A DNA stretch of 64,000 nucleotides from Zygnema circumcarinatum (lineage: Eukaryota > Streptophyta > Zygnematophyceae > Zygnematales > Zygnemataceae). Where the stretch lies: NCBI GenBank assembly GCA_037447605.1, contig CM074805.1, forward strand, positions 4,759,631 to 4,823,630, in the 5' to 3' direction. A program made the position numbers and the translations under genes. This document shows positions 52,811-63,841 of the stretch, in pieces. The notes below the pieces were generated by a model. That model saw only the letters and a program-made list of their open reading frames with translations, was not told the DNA's origin and searched no databases. How positions within the stretch are numbered: position 1 is the stretch's first letter; each line of letters starts with the position of its first letter.

Positions 52811-53329
52811 CTGAGAGCTAACAATGACGAGATCTCGGGCCGAAGGACGCGCGCACTCGCACGTGCGATTTGGCTTTGACGGGACTCGTGGGCGCTTTCC
52901 ATTCGCTAAGATCGAGCCCGGCTGCAGATCGAACGGTGATCTGCAGTGGTGTGATCTGCGAGGGAATCGACAGCTGCGATGGACACACACGTGTAAAGGA
53001 CGGACACCCGCGAACGATCTCGTGGCGGACGGATCTTCCGCTCCGAGCGGATTCGGGCAGGCAGATATTTCTTTCCCTCAAAAAAAAAATTCAGGGAGGC
53101 GGGAGACAGTATTCAAAATGCGATGACGGGGTATCATTTTCCTTGGTTAGCAAAAATAAAATCAGCGGACGGAAGAAGGTGGGTATCGATTCCAAAAAGG
53201 TGTGAAAAAGCATTTTCTGTTTTTAATCCCTTTTGAAATCTGCCCGGCCGGGAAGGGGTGTTTGGATCCAAAAAAGGGGTGGAAATATCACTACCCATAT
53301 TTTCGCCCTGATTTTGCCAAAACCACTTT

Positions 53330-53520
53330 TTTGTACGGTAAACCCTGTGTTAGCCTACTGACCGTACTGACCGTAGTGAACGTACTAGTCAAACTGTACT
53401 AGGCTTACGATTCGTACTAGCCGTATTGACCGTACTGTACTAGCCTTAAGAGCCGTACTAGCCGTATTATCCGTACTGTACTAACCTTACTAGCCGTACT
53501 AGCTGTACTAGCCGTTACGG
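53330..53520. repeat. GTAC-rich array with 41-bp higher-order unit
   Basis: About 190 bp of degenerate 9-10 bp units built on CCGTACTAG. A 41-bp composite occurs twice head to tail (53420-53460 and 53461-53501). CCGTAC is the core recognised by plant SBP-box (SPL) factors. Confidence 0.8.
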
Positions 53521-53587
53521 GCTCAACGACTCTTCCCGCACGTGCCGCCGTAAGAGGCGCTCGCTCCTCTCCACTTCTTCTGAACTT

Positions 53588-53620
53588 CGATACGGTACGA
53601 TACGATACGATACGTACGAA
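53588..53620. repeat. short (CGATA)n repeat
   Basis: CGATACGGTACGATACGATA then a further copy: a pentanucleotide run within the same element, adjoining the GTAC array. Confidence 0.7.
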
Positions 53621-53760
53621 CAAACAGTAACTCTAACCGAATACCGCCCGCCTATTGTTAACACGGACACCCTTATATTTTCGCTACCCAATATTTTCGC
53701 CCAATATTTGCCGAAACCATGGCGAAAATATTGGGGCGAAAATATTGGGGGGGTCTACTG

Positions 53761-54804
53761 TGGTTGGAAGTTCCCGACCGTACGAAGGAAATATTTGTCT
53801 GTTTGACGTGGACGCGTTTCATTGGCTGGTGGAAAATTGGAGCGGATCGCTTTCTAGATATTGACAGTACTTGACAGTTTTTCAGAAACTTTTGTTCTTG
53901 CAAACATAAACATTTTAAAAATCCCTAAATACTTCTTTATTTTTAAGGAGCGGTTACGAAGCATTTGAACCAATGAACGGCGAGAATTCAGCTCAGGGTG
54001 TGATGAGGTACAAATAGTAATTCCTTTTTTATTTCAACTCTCTTTTTTTGTTATGTTCAAGCTCGTTTTTCTTTTTTCAAAGCAAATCAAATGTCGGCTT
54101 ACGGTCCCCAGCATTCAAAACATTCTGACATTGTTGCAACATACGACAAAACCGTACTGTAGGCTGATTTACCAATACGACAAAGCATCAGATAAAACCT
54201 CCGCCAGTCTCAGAAGCCCATGTGGCAGCCTCGACCAATCAGAAACGCCCTCTACTGACAGTGCCTCCGACACTCCTCCCATTGGCCGGATCGCTACACG
54301 TTCGTACGGTTTCGTACAGCGCTTCAACCTTTCTGGCAATCCCGGCTCCTTCACCGATATTTCACCCCATTCCATTCCAAGTCGATGACGTGGAGCAATA
54401 GAAACGTTTCACTCAACCCGGTCAGCCAATCACAGCTGCCTGTCTCCCAAACGGACCGATTTAAACGTTTTGCCTGCCCGGACCCTCCGACGGCCTATAT
54501 AACCGGCCTCTTCAGCCTTTCCCCTTCATCGCCCTCTTCGCTCCCTCTTTCGCGCACTCCCTCCCTTCCTCCCCGCCCTCATTGAGGTAAGCCGTCTACC
54601 GAAGGCCACTGTAATTCAACGCCTATTATACGTGCAATCTTGTTTTATGGAGACGAAGAGGGAGAGGGAGAGGAGGGGGAGAGGGCAGGGAGAGAGAGAG
54701 GGAGGGAGAGGGAGCTGATGATGATGATGATGATGATGTAACCGGTGCGCCAAGTTCTTTCCAGCATTTCTGAATCTGTGTCCTGCTCTCTCCTCTCCGT
54801 GCAG
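53761..54804. promoter_or_regulatory. amidase promoter, leader and 5' UTR intron
   Basis: A single perfect reverse ERSE (CGTGG-N9-ATTGG, 53807-53825), CCAAT boxes (about 54235 and 54424), several CGTACGG motifs, a TATA box TATATAA at 54496-54502, a CT-rich leader, and a non-coding first exon ending ATTGAG at 54586 with donor gtaagc. The 5' UTR intron runs 54587-54804 and its acceptor gcag abuts the ATG. It contains a GA tract and a short (GAT)n run (54715-54738). Confidence 0.7.
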
Positions 54805-57800
54805 ATGGCTCGCCACGTGGCTCCAATTGCGGCACTTGCGGTGATCCTCCTGGCGGGGACTTATGGCGCCATCGGGGCCGTCCACGTGGAGGGTGACACC
54901 GTGCACGAGCGGTACATGGACCCCGTCTCTCGGCGCATGCTCGTGACGAAGTTCACGTGCGCCGACATCGTCGAGATCACGATCGACCAAATCCAGCAGC
55001 TCTACTTCGAGAGGAAGCTCTCCGCCGTCACGCTTGTCACGTGCTACCTCAGGCGCATTGCGGACATCAGCAACCCGCTCACGTACAAGCCCGCGCTGGT
55101 GAGCATGGCAGAGAGAGAGAGGGAGAGAGGGAGAGAGGGAGAGAGAGAGAGGGGAGAGGGGAATGGGCGAGTGGACGGAGGGATTCAGAGAGGCGAGAGC
55201 GGAGAATGGATGAAGATAGGGGGTAGGGAAAGTAGGGGCAAAAGAGGCAACACAACGATGCCAAAAAAAGGAGACTTTTCCTGCCATGTCGTTGTCTATG
55301 AGAGTGGGAGTGTAAGTGGGAACGATAGTGCGGTCGTGAGACACTAACTCTGATCTTCTCCCTCCCTCCCCTCCCTCCCCTCCCTCCCCTCCCTCCCCTC
55401 CCTCCCCTGCCTCCCCTCCCTCCCCTCCCTCCCCTCCCTCCCTCCCTCCCACTTGCAGGTTCCCTATGCTGTGAACGCCGTGTTGGAGATCAACCCGCGC
55501 GCCCTCGTCGTGGCCGGCGCGAAGGATTTGGAGCGCCGCACGAAGTGCGCGGCGGCGACATCGGCGGCATGTCTCGGGCCCATGCACGGCATCCCGGTGC
55601 TGCTAAAGGACAACGTCGCGGCGGACAGCATGAACAACACAGCGGGTAGGGGCACGCGCTCTGGAACATGGCACGCTCTTGTGATCTGTCTGCGTCTATG
55701 CGTCTGCTTGTGGTTTTTTTTTAACGTTGCAGTCATTTTTCTTCTTTCATTTTTTTTTGGTTTTCTGAGGTTGCTGTTGTTGTTGTGGACATGCGTGTGT
55801 GCGTTTTTGTTGTTGTCGTCTCTGTTTTTTCGCATTTTGCCCTTCTAAAAGGATTTAATTTTAATCGAACGTTGTTAGGTCTTTTTACCGTATGGTTCTG
55901 CTTTTTACTTCCTAAAAAAATTAATAAAAAATACAGTTTCGAGAGGTATGATCCAAATCATATGGAGCCTTTATTTACTCTCATAGGTCATTCAAGTAGG
56001 CCTTTGCTGCTCTTACCGTCTAGGGATGTCTCTCTTCTCTCTGTCTCCCCTCCCCTCTCCTCGTTCACTTATCTCCCCCTCACTCTCTCTCTCCCCCCCA
56101 CCCCCCCTCTCTCTCTCTCTCTCCCTCTCTCAATGCGTGCAGGTTCATACGTCCTGTTGGGCTGCAAGGTGAATGAGGCGACCCTTACCAAGAAGCTGAG
56201 GGCTGCCGGTGCCATCATTTTGGGGAAGACCGGACTCAGCGAGTGGGCGAACTACCGCGGGTCCTCCGTCTCGGGATGGAGCGGACGCGGAGGCCAAGTG
56301 TTTGTAAGTCGTTGCTTTTGCTTGTACAGGTTACAATCAAGATTAATTAATTGTAATGTATATCTTGCAGAAAAAATCAGTTACGTTTTAGTTTTTTTCT
56401 GGGAAACGGTTCTTTATTTTGATTAGCAGAGGTACTTTTTTTTTTGGTTTTTCAAATTCTTGCTCCAATAATCGTTGTTTTGGAACGACTGAGAGTTATG
56501 AACATTCCTATGAACCTTTCGTCCTCTCCTTTTTTCGCCTCCTTTACGCCAGAATGGTGTCAGCAAGAGTTCCAACTGCCGCTTCTAAATCTTTAGCTTT
56601 ACTTTCTTTCCTTTTCTTAATTTTTTACTTGGGTTGTTCCTTGTTGTGCAGAACCCCTATGTGCGATACAGCCGCAACAACCTCACAATTCTCGCCAGCC
56701 CCTACACCGACATTCCCTCCGCCGTCACTCCCGGCGTGTACACCTTCGTGCTCAGCCCCGGAATCGTCTCCGGAAGCTCATCCGGATCTGCAGTCGCAGC
56801 CGCCACCAGCTTGGTACAAATCTGCTTGCAAGCAAATCTGTCCCAGTATAAGTTCATATCTCACAACAGAGTAGTAGACCTCCCTCCCATAGGAAGGTCC
56901 CTCCTCTCTTAACCCTTGCTGATGATAGACAAGCTTCTTTTGGCTACATAAGTTTTGAATCATGCCTCTTGAGACTGTATATTTTATGCGTATTTTTAAG
57001 AAGTCAAAAGCAGAACCATAGGGTAGAAAGATCTAACAACGTTCGATTAAGATTGAAAAATCCCTCGAGAAGCGCAGCCACCAGCTTGGTAAACTCTGCA
57101 CATGCAAGCAAATCTGTCTTAGTTCTAGTTCATATCTTACAACAGAGTAGTAGACCTCCCTCCCATAGGAAGGTCCCTCCTCTCTTACCCCTTCTTGATG
57201 ATAGACAAGCTTCGTTTGGCCATTAGTAAAGTCAACCCCCTTTGTGGGAGTTGCGTTTTTGCAGGCGACTGTAACCATCGGATCGGAGACTTCCGGTTCT
57301 ATTTTGAGTCCGAGCTCTTCGCAGGGCCTTGTGGGCATCAAACCAACCGTTGGCCTCATCAGCCGAGCCGGCGTTGTCCCTCTCTCTCACAGCCAGGATA
57401 CGGCCGGACCCATGTGCCGCACTGTTAGGGGTGAGAGGCCGAGGGGGGAGTCCATGGGGATGCATGGGGAGAGGGGCATGCAGAGATGTATGGGGGGGTC
57501 AATGGGTGGAGCATGGGGAAGGCATGGAGATTTATGGGGGAAGGATAATGGCAGCATGGGAGATGTATGAGGGGAAGGTAATTGGTGCTTGGAGGATGCG
57601 TTGGCAATTCTGGGCTTTTGACTCGTGGGGATGATTTCTCAACGTTTGATTTCTCTGTTCAGCATCTTCTTTCCTTGGCAATTGGGTTTGACATTAGAGA
57701 AAAGATGGATTATTTCGCAGACGCTGTGTATGTGCTGGAAGCTGCCTATGGAGTGGACCCTTCCGACCAGGACACCGTTTCTCAGATCGGCCTTACCCCG

Positions 57801-59287
57801 ACGAGCTACATCCCACATCTTAAAGCTGATGGGCTGTCTGGTGAGAATTTTAAACTTAGTTAATCTTCTGAAGCATCTCCCCTTGATAAGCGGGATGTCT
57901 GAAACTGCACCTGAGATTGTGGCAGGCAAGAGGATCGCCGCGGCTCCTCTGAACCCCAACACAGTGGATCCTTTGGTCCAGGCTGCATATGCCGATGCTA
58001 TTATTAAGATCAGGTGAGACTTCAAACCGCCTCTCTGTGTGCAATCTGCAACTCAGTTTCGTTTGTTTGTTGGCTGCCCTCCCGCTCTCCTCTCTCCTCG
58101 CCCTCTCATTCCTTGCCCCCGCTCTTCTCCTTCAGCCCCCACCCTCCCTTCTCACTCGATTCTCCCTCCCTATCATTCCATTCTCCCTCACCCTCGCACT
58201 ATCTCATGTCCCAGACGCTGCCTCCTTGTTCCGTTGTGGCAGGGCTGCCGGAGCAATTGTGGATGTGTTTCCTGCTCCCACTCCCTTCAACTCCACATAC
58301 CCACTTGTCAACCAGACAATCAGCTCAAATCTCATCCTTCCCACCGACTTCAAGGTCGACATGGCGCTTTACCTTGCTGGTAAGGAAAACCCCTTAACGT
58401 AACGTGCAGTTTTAAGTTTTGAGTTTTTAGATTCAACAGCGAATGTCTTTATTAACCCTTAATTTTCATCAATGCAGGCTGCACATGGGCCAGTGGCTTT
58501 ACACCCATCAAGACCCTTGCGGATATGCTCGCCTTCAATAAGGCAAACTATCTCCTCGAGTTTCAGGGAGGAGTGGGAATCAGGGGAGACCCCGCCTACG
58601 GAAACTTCTATCAACAGACCTGGGAGACGTCGCAGACCACCAAGGGACTCTATGATTCTGCCTACCTCACGCAGAAGGCGGTATGACCTCAAATCTTCAC
58701 TATACGACCCATTTTTACATGCAGACCTTGAATGAGCTTGCATATTTCTAGTAACGAAATGCCGCATGCACTTTCTTTTGGACTACATTGTTCGAAGCGA
58801 TCTGCTGCTTTGACTGACTCCGGATACGTCTTGTGTGTTTGCAGCTTGCTGCTTGGTCTGCAGAGTCTCTCACAAACTTCTTCAACGGAATGAACGACAA
58901 TAGCGCCGTTTATGATGCCCTGATGCACGCGGGATCCTTCACAGGCACCTTCGCGAGAGCGAGGTGATCCCAGCTCGAAGAAAACCCTAAATGCATGACT
59001 TGGTGATGACTTTGCTTGCTCGCTTGGTTCACCACGACATACATACATGCATATATGCATATTCCAAACAAGCTGAATATTCTTATGCTGGTGTGTTCTG
59101 CAGATACCCCTCCATCACGGTCCCGTTCACCAAGACATCCCTCGGCCTCCCCAACGGCCTGTACTTCTCCGGCCCGGCCTATTCCGAGGCAACCCTGATT
59201 GAATTGGCGTACGGATTTGAGCAGACCATCATGAACGGAGTGCGCTTCCTTCCCACCTACTGCAACAACTACACCTGCGCCACTTAG
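54805..59287 (+). CDS. amidase-signature family hydrolase with signal peptide
   Basis: Eleven exons: 54805-55098, 55459-55645, 56143-56303, 56652-56813, 57265-57430, 57721-57840, 57926-58013, 58243-58379, 58478-58680, 58845-58963, 59104-59287 (TAG). 606 residues. The hydrophobic N-terminus ([19 protein letters not shown]) suggests secretion. Catalytic Ser-cisSer-Lys triad: Lys148 in PVLLKDN, cis-Ser in GSSSGSA (255-261), nucleophile Ser280 in GSETSGSIL. Other family blocks are [22 protein letters not shown] and [30 protein letters not shown]. Between NPYV and GSSSGSA there is an extra segment of about 30 residues not seen in usual family members. Codons are strongly G/C-ending, unlike neighbouring genes, which with the TATA box suggests high expression. 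It hydrolyses an amide bond; the substrate cannot be told. Intron 4 carries a duplication that copies the exon-4 end. Confidence 0.93.
56803..57224. repeat. direct duplication of exon-4 end and intron sequence (offset about 275 bp)
   Basis: The block at 56803-56950 (CCACCAGCTTG, donor, then a stretch through GATAGACAAGCTTC) recurs at 57078-57224 with about 85-90% identity. The second copy reproduces the GCCACCAGCTTG exon end followed by gtaaac, a decoy 5' splice site inside intron 4. Confidence 0.85.
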
Positions 59288-60452
59288 GTAGTGATTGCTT
59301 TTTGAGGAGGAAGGGCAGCTCAGATGACCTGAAACTGTCTTACGACTAGATCCAGTGGGTATGTAGGTAATAAGGCTAGTGGAGACTGCAAAAGGGAAAA
59401 GAGATTGCCGTGGCAGGAGGCGTACGAGAAATGGTTCTTCCTCCTCGCTGTTCTCGCTCCCTCTCGTTCTTCTCGGTCAAACTAGGTTTCTATGGCTTTC
59501 ATAGCAAAAGTAGGGAGTAGGGAGCAGGGGTAGAACTGGTTCCATGGGGGGACGTTGTGTGGTAGAATAGTGGGTATGAAGATATGTGCGAGGATACGAG
59601 AGAATAAACATGTTGATATGTGAAAAAGGTACCTTGACAATCACAATAATGATGAATATGATGATTGATGTTCAACTTTTTGACAATAATGATGATGATG
59701 AACATTGCGGCGATGCTTAATTCTCTGACAGTAATGAGCATGATGGTATGAGGTTGATAACTTCGACGGTGGTGGTGAGAAATGATGACAAATTCCGATA
59801 GTAAGGATGATAATTTAGTGAAGTTAGTATGACATGTGAACAGTCATCATCATTAAAAGTAAGAAGTAATCTCGTGAGACAAGCTTCAGCCTTCAGCCTT
59901 CAGCTTTTGAGTAGAGTGTAGAGAAGAAAATTTAGACTTGGAGAAGGAAAGCAGAACTGTAGTGCATAGAAAAGAAACTCATGTCGTACAGTTGCCGCAT
60001 TTAGTTTTTTAATACATGTGCTTTCCCTTAATCGTGCGCTGTAAAACCACGAAACGAGGAAACGAAGCAATGAAAAGTTTCAATAGCTCATTCCTACAAC
60101 GTGTGCATTCTACACTTCAACCGAAATTGCTTTCGTCCAATCAGAATTCTTCCCAACGCATGTCAAACTTATATGTGCCACCCTTCCATACCTCTTCGTG
60201 GAACACCGATATAAGAAAACAAAAGAAAAAACGAGGGTTTGCTGGATGAAGGCTTAATACTTGTACAGGTCCTCACATATCTGTGCCCCACTAGGTCTAA
60301 CACTGCATTTGACGCAGTCAAACGAAAACTTCCGCATCTGCCTGAAGTTGACACACCAGCAAACGAATGCCATGGCTCCTACATACAGAGGTCCATACAT
60401 AAATATATTCACACATACATCCGTACATGCATGCTCGATTAAGATGACCGTC
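59288..60452. other. convergent intergenic region amidase/PPR
   Basis: 3' flanks. Imperfect GATGAT-type repeats (59645-59810) and a tandem TTCAGCC run (59885-59908) are present. No exon was recognised. Confidence 0.5.
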
Positions 60453-63400
60453 TCAATCGTCAATGCGGTTCTGTTGCTGAGGTTTTGCAGAGTTCCGTTC
60501 ACTTGTGCCCATCATGTCCTTCACGTAGGCAGCTCCCTCTTGGTCTCGCCCTTCCATGCACGCCTTGAGGAGGGACCTGCACAGAGAAACCCAAGAAGCC
60601 CAAACCACGAGCCTCAAGTGTGAGCCCAAAGCCACCAAACTCCCATACGAGGGAGTGGGAGTGGGAGTGGGTGTGGGAGTGGGAGTGGGAGTGGGAGTGG
60701 GAGTGGGAGTGGGAGTGGGAGTGGGAGTGGGAGTGGGAGTGGGAGTGGGAGTGGGAGTGGGAGTGGGAGTGGGAGTGGGAGTGGGAGTGGGAGTGGGAGT
60801 GGGAGTGGGAGTGGGAGTGAGAGAGGGCGAGGAGAAAGGGAGCTTAAAACGAAGGAAATTGAGAGTTAGGGCTGAGGGAGTCTCCTTCTGTGGGAGCGGG
60901 AGAGGATCAATGAGTACCGGAGCAGCTGCTGGTCGAGCTCCAAGCATCCCTTGGCTGCTTCTGCGAGAATCTCCCGCACACGGCCTGCCACCTGTCCCTG
61001 TGCTGACATGGCACGAATCCGGAGGCTCCACGTGGCACCATCTGGCGCAATGTTGGAAGCAGCCATGAGGTCCCATAGGTCCTCCACACGTGCGGGCTGG
61101 CGATGGCGCAGGCACGCTTCCATGAGGGATGTGAAGGCAAACCGCGACGGAACCACGCTAAACTGCACACCCCCCCATGGAACTGCGTTGAAGAAATCCC
61201 ACGTTTTTTCCTGAATTTTGGGGAACGTTTTAAGAATTCTTACAGCTTTCTATCTCCTTCTCTTTATCTTCTCAAAAAACTTGGCCCAAGTCTCACCAGT
61301 TTTGGCATCGCTTCCAAAAGCGCTGCTGCTCTCTCCAACCATGGAGCCTCCGAGAGCCCTCCCACTCCCTCTCCTCCCACTCCCTCTCCGCCCACTCCCT
61401 CTCCTCCCACTCCCTCTCCGCCCACTCCCTCTCCTCCCACTCCCTCTCTTCCCACTCCCTCTCCGCCCTGCTCATATTTCCACCGCTTTCCAATTGGTCT
61501 GCGCAAATTCAGATGAAGGTTTGGCTCCCTCCCATCTCCTCCGGCAACACTCGACTCACTCACAAGTTTCTTTATCACTTCATTCATGGCCCTGCCCAGA
61601 AAAAAAAAATTCAACAAAAGCATTAGTTCCTGCAACTGAAGAGAACAAGAAGCCAAACTTAAAGAGTTGCGTCTTCTTAGTGAAATTTAATCACAGGGTA
61701 AAGGTGAAAGGAGGGAAGGGAGAGCGAACCCTACATACCCTGCCTTTAGTCGAATTCCGGCTAAGGCTAAGTCATTGACTAAGCCTGAAGCAGACTCTGC
61801 AGAAGGGGAATCTACTCCTAAATATGTACAAAAATCCCTTTTTCCTGCCAAGTCCTGCAAATACAAACTCCCCAGTGTTCAAATGTTCGACAATGAAGTT
61901 CAATCTGCTCAAACATCTCATTCTGCTATTTCTTTTTTTTTCGAGAAATGGGGTATTTGAAGGACAATCGCAGAAAATATAGGGCATGGATTGTCTCCAA
62001 CTTACAGCAGCAATGGCATCGGTTAGGGCCACATCGACAGTGTCTAATAATATGCGGTCCACGGAGAGGTAGTGGAGGCCACTACCACCTCCTCTCCCAT
62101 CCTCTCCCTCCCCCCTCTCCACTCTCTCCTCTCTCTCCCCTCCCTCTCCCTCCTCTCCCTCCAGCATTGAGCTGTGAAGCTTCAACGCAGTTTCGCCATC
62201 GCCAGCTGTCACGCAGGCGGATATGGCTGCCTCAAAAGCTGCCCTGAAATTCAAAATATGAAAAAATATATATTCAAATCAAAATAGAATTAGCATAATG
62301 CATGAGAAAAAAGTGTATAAATAATGCATTGAAACTGAAAAGACAAATTGGCTTTTTGGATTAAAGAAATCTATTTTTTACCTTCCAGGGGGGCAGCCAT
62401 CTGCTTTCATAAGATTCAACATTGTGACTGCACAATGTGCCACCTGTGGGCCAATCGCAGTTAATTAGCTAGTTAGTTGATTAAGACAGGCGAAGAGTAA
62501 AAAGATGACCAGAGGAAAAAAAAAAAGGTTTAAAGGGAAAACGACGAGGGAGACGAAGTATATTAGAGTATAAAAGGACGAAGAAAAACAAAAAACAGGG
62601 GTGAAGAAAGAAAGGAACAGGGTTTGAGCAGTCTGCATCAGTCACTAGTCAGGAGTGAATAGTATATGAGGGGTATTAAAGCAAGAGTGAGATGAAATTA
62701 TTTTTGAAATGCCTCACCTCCTTAGAATCTGCGGTTGTTGGGTTTCCAAAGGAATGCACCACAGCCTGCCACGTGTCACTTCCTAAGCCTGCCACGCCCA
62801 CATTCAGAAGCTCCTTCGCCACTTCTGCAATAAGAAAACGAAACAAAGATAAGAATCAAGATTATAATCCAACCATTGTCAAGAGAGAGAGCGAGGGAGA
62901 AAGAGAGCGAGGGCGAGAGAGAGCGAGCGAGGGAGAGAAGAGAAAGGGAGAGGGAGAGGGAGGGAGAGAGAGAGAGGGAGAGAGAGAGCGAGCGAGGGAG
63001 AGAGAAGAAAGGGAGAGTGAGAGGGAGGGAGAGAGGGAAAGAGAGAGCGAGCGAGGGAGAGAAAAAAAGGAAAGAGTGAGAGGGAGGGAGAGAGAGAGGG
63101 AGAGAGACCCAAAGCTGTAGCAAAGCCGTGCGAGGCAGCCAGTCGTCTCACGAGGTTGCCACCTGTCACAGGAGTGGGAAGGAGACCTGCATCTCAGGGA
63201 AGAAAAAATGGTCAACATTAGCCAGAGATGCATAGTTCGCCATTCACTAGTATGAAAATAGCCTAAGAAAACAGCAATGGTAAAAATAATAGTAGAACAA
63301 AAAAAAAAAAAACAGTACCGTCTTTTTCACTGACCTGCTCTCACCATATCTTCAAGAAATTGTTTCAGGCTGCCCGCCGGACCCGCCCTCGTGCACTCCC

Positions 63401-63841
63401 GAAAGAGGGCTGCATCCACACTCTAAATCCGCTTCCGGCACACCCCAGAATCACGGTAAGCCCACTCCTCTCCGTCCGCTTTGTGCCGCTATTGGCTTTG
63501 GGCACAAATCAGAAATCAGACGACAGCGAAAAGAGTAGACGGAAAAAGCTAAAATTTTGCAAAGAAAGTCCCCAAAAGCGAATAGCGAGATATCCAGAAA
63601 AAGCTCAACACGTTTGTGTGTACATGAGTGAGAGAGAGAGAAATAGAAAAAAAAAAAAAAAATCTTTGCGAGAAAGAGTAGAGAGAAAGAGAAGGGGAGA
63701 GAGTGGGATAAGGGAGAGAGAGAGCTCCCACCTTTGTGAGCACGTCTGCGACAGCCATGGCTGGAGGATAACCTGCTGACGTCATCTCTTCCAGTACTGC
63801 CAACGCTGCACCGCCCTCTCCGCATCGGACCCATGCGTGGA
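60453..63841 (-). CDS. pentatricopeptide repeat (PPR) protein, 5' partial
   Basis: Ten exons on the minus strand: 63841-63732, 63422-63335, 63186-63109, 62824-62718, 62443-62382, 62243-62006, 61794-61739, 61591-61297, 61162-60918, 60576-60453 (TGA). About 466 complete residues; the N-terminal exons lie beyond the right edge. Helical repeats of about 35 residues carry PPR signatures such as [56 protein letters not shown] and [20 protein letters not shown] then [10 protein letters not shown]. It ends [20 protein letters not shown] plus a polar tail; no E or DYW domain is seen. PPR proteins bind organellar RNA. Exon 61591-61297 encodes a GVGGE repeat from a 15-bp minisatellite. The 56-nt exon 61794-61739 and the acceptors at 61795 and 63423 rest mainly on phase agreement. 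Confidence 0.82.
60651..60819. repeat. (GGGAGT)n hexamer array, about 28 copies, in last PPR intron
   Basis: Near-perfect GGGAGT array on the + strand (ACTCCC in the transcript), interrupted by one GGGTGT. Open frames across it on both strands are artefacts. Confidence 0.95.
61358..61470. repeat. 15-bp coding minisatellite in PPR exon 8
   Basis: CCCACTCCCTCTCCT/G units on the + strand, encoding GVGGE-type pentapeptides on the minus strand. The unit length is a multiple of three, so copy changes keep the frame. Confidence 0.85.
62880..63106. repeat. GA-rich tract in PPR intron 3
   Basis: GAGAGAGCGAGGGAGA-type repeats on the + strand, i.e. CT-rich in the transcript. They start directly beside the donor at 63108 (minus-strand reading). 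Confidence 0.85.

Larger units (their letters stand above)
52297..53760. mobile_element. non-autonomous TIR DNA element with foldback arms (pogo/Tc1-like ends)
   Basis: The left end CAGTAGA followed by seven C and AATATTTTCGCCCC is matched exactly, in reverse complement, by the right end at 53733-53760: a perfect 28-bp terminal inverted repeat. Subterminal AATATTTTCGC repeats recur. Inside, a second, long inverted repeat pairs about 52350-52640 with about 53300-52905 at high identity (for example GGATCCAAACACCCCTTCCC on one arm, its complement on the other). There is no transposase frame. The flanks share only TG, so a target duplication is not clear. CAGT ends resemble pogo/Tigger-type elements. 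Confidence 0.7.

Noticed and set aside
54616-55587. 323-codon antisense frame with His-rich run
   Set aside because: Shadow of the GC-rich amidase exons plus (GAT)n repeat; no splice or family support.
60453-61115. 220-codon minus-strand frame with long PTPTPT run
   Set aside because: The run is the GGGAGT intron array. Only the end (60576-60453) is a PPR exon, shown by acceptor and phase.
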